Positions 63,788 to 64,000 of a stretch of 64,000 nt of DNA are shown piece by piece. Position 1 is the stretch's first letter; each line of letters begins with the position of its first letter. The notes under the pieces are model-generated. The model was given only the letters and a program-made list of their open reading frames with translations. It had not been told where the DNA came from and did no database searches. Origin of the DNA: Pictodentalium vernedei (lineage: Eukaryota > Mollusca > Scaphopoda > Dentaliida > Dentaliidae); the NCBI GenBank assembly GCA_031216915.1, contig CM062290.1, positions 252,036,581-252,100,580 on the forward strand, in the 5' to 3' direction. The translations under genes and the position numbers were made by a program.

Positions 63788-64000
63788 CAACACTTTCAAC
63801 AGCCAGGATCACATCTTATCGGGTCATTGTAAGAGAAGAGGAGGCCGGAGCGCCCTGAGAAAACCATCGACCAGCGACAAGCAACTGTCAGAATCTCCAA
63901 CTTACAAACCCTGCACAAGCACATTTAGCAGTGGTTGAAGGAGAGTGTACAATCGACGTGCAGTATGCATCCAGGCGAGCAATCGGGATTAACCCTTTTA
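63784..64000 (-). mobile_element. SINE carrying two TTAA insertions (runs off the window)
   Basis: TTAACAACACTTTCAACAGC, GAGGAGGCCGGAGCGCCCTG and GTGTACAATCGACGTGCAGT are the SINE body on the minus strand. At 63989-63992 a TTAA is followed by CCCTTTTA, the start of another MITE A copy, where an uninterrupted SINE has GATTAAGTGCC-type sequence. Head and second MITE lie beyond the window. Confidence 0.8.
63989..64000. mobile_element. Start of another TTAA MITE (cut by window edge)
   Basis: TTAACCCTTTTA is the family A/B terminus. The rest is outside. Family A is likelier from the neighbour at 63537-63787, but 8 bp after TTAA cannot tell A from B. Confidence 0.6.

Overview
This window looks like gene-poor, repeat-saturated nuclear DNA from an animal, most likely a marine invertebrate of the mollusc or wider lophotrochozoan type. 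The signs are tRNA- and 5S-headed SINEs with AATA tails, many palindromic TTAA-flanked MITEs, and long elements with a GAGGCCCC-type 5' hairpin, tandem cores and an ACGG-rich tract, an architecture I associate with bivalve pearl/CvA-like elements. Species assignment is inference. I found no intact host gene, no complete tRNA or rRNA gene, no CRISPR array and no bacterial operon. Only two stretches read convincingly as protein, and both are broken retrotransposon relics.

Layout. 1-12 kb: a 5S-headed SINE (1902-2324), a tRNA-headed SINE split by a MITE (3375-4025), a 2.4-kb tandem-core element (4100-6540), several strong hairpins, and a full-length SINE with a 14-bp target duplication (8212-8560). 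12-18 kb: a 147-bp direct repeat bracketing a degenerate tandem array (12786-13868), a small GC-richer patch with YY1-like and E-box motifs (about 14150-14270), and a duplicated CCAAT/octamer block (17340-17510). 18-29 kb: dense MITEs and SINEs, including a nested SINE plus truncated tandem-core element inside another repeat. 29-46 kb: a hAT-like MITE with an 8-bp target duplication (29061-29312), two full-length tandem-core elements of a second type (29565-31395, 37261-38528) and two of the first type (34038-36027, 43641-45730), plus a 55-bp minisatellite (39490-39830). 46-53 kb: more SINEs and MITEs, a second hAT-like family with a perfect 8-bp duplication (49554-50169), and the decayed 3' end of a LINE on the minus strand (50702-51380). 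53-56.8 kb: an internally deleted Ty3/gypsy-type LTR element with a SCAN-like capsid region, a zinc knuckle and a protease, but no reverse transcriptase. 57-64 kb: dispersed repeats, a CACT microsatellite and nested SINE/MITE insertions continuing off the right edge.

How the parts relate. Three observations stand out. (1) Two element types share one plan (5' hairpin, inner inverted repeat, tandem core, ACGG-like tract, 3' hairpin ending AGCTAA), yet their cores look unrelated. The inner inverted repeats also appear to co-vary between copies so that pairing is kept. (2) The same SINE body carries either a 5S rRNA-derived or a tRNA-derived head. (3) A TTAA-flanked palindromic MITE occurs about a dozen times and has landed inside SINEs in at least two places, which fixes its boundaries directly from the sequence.
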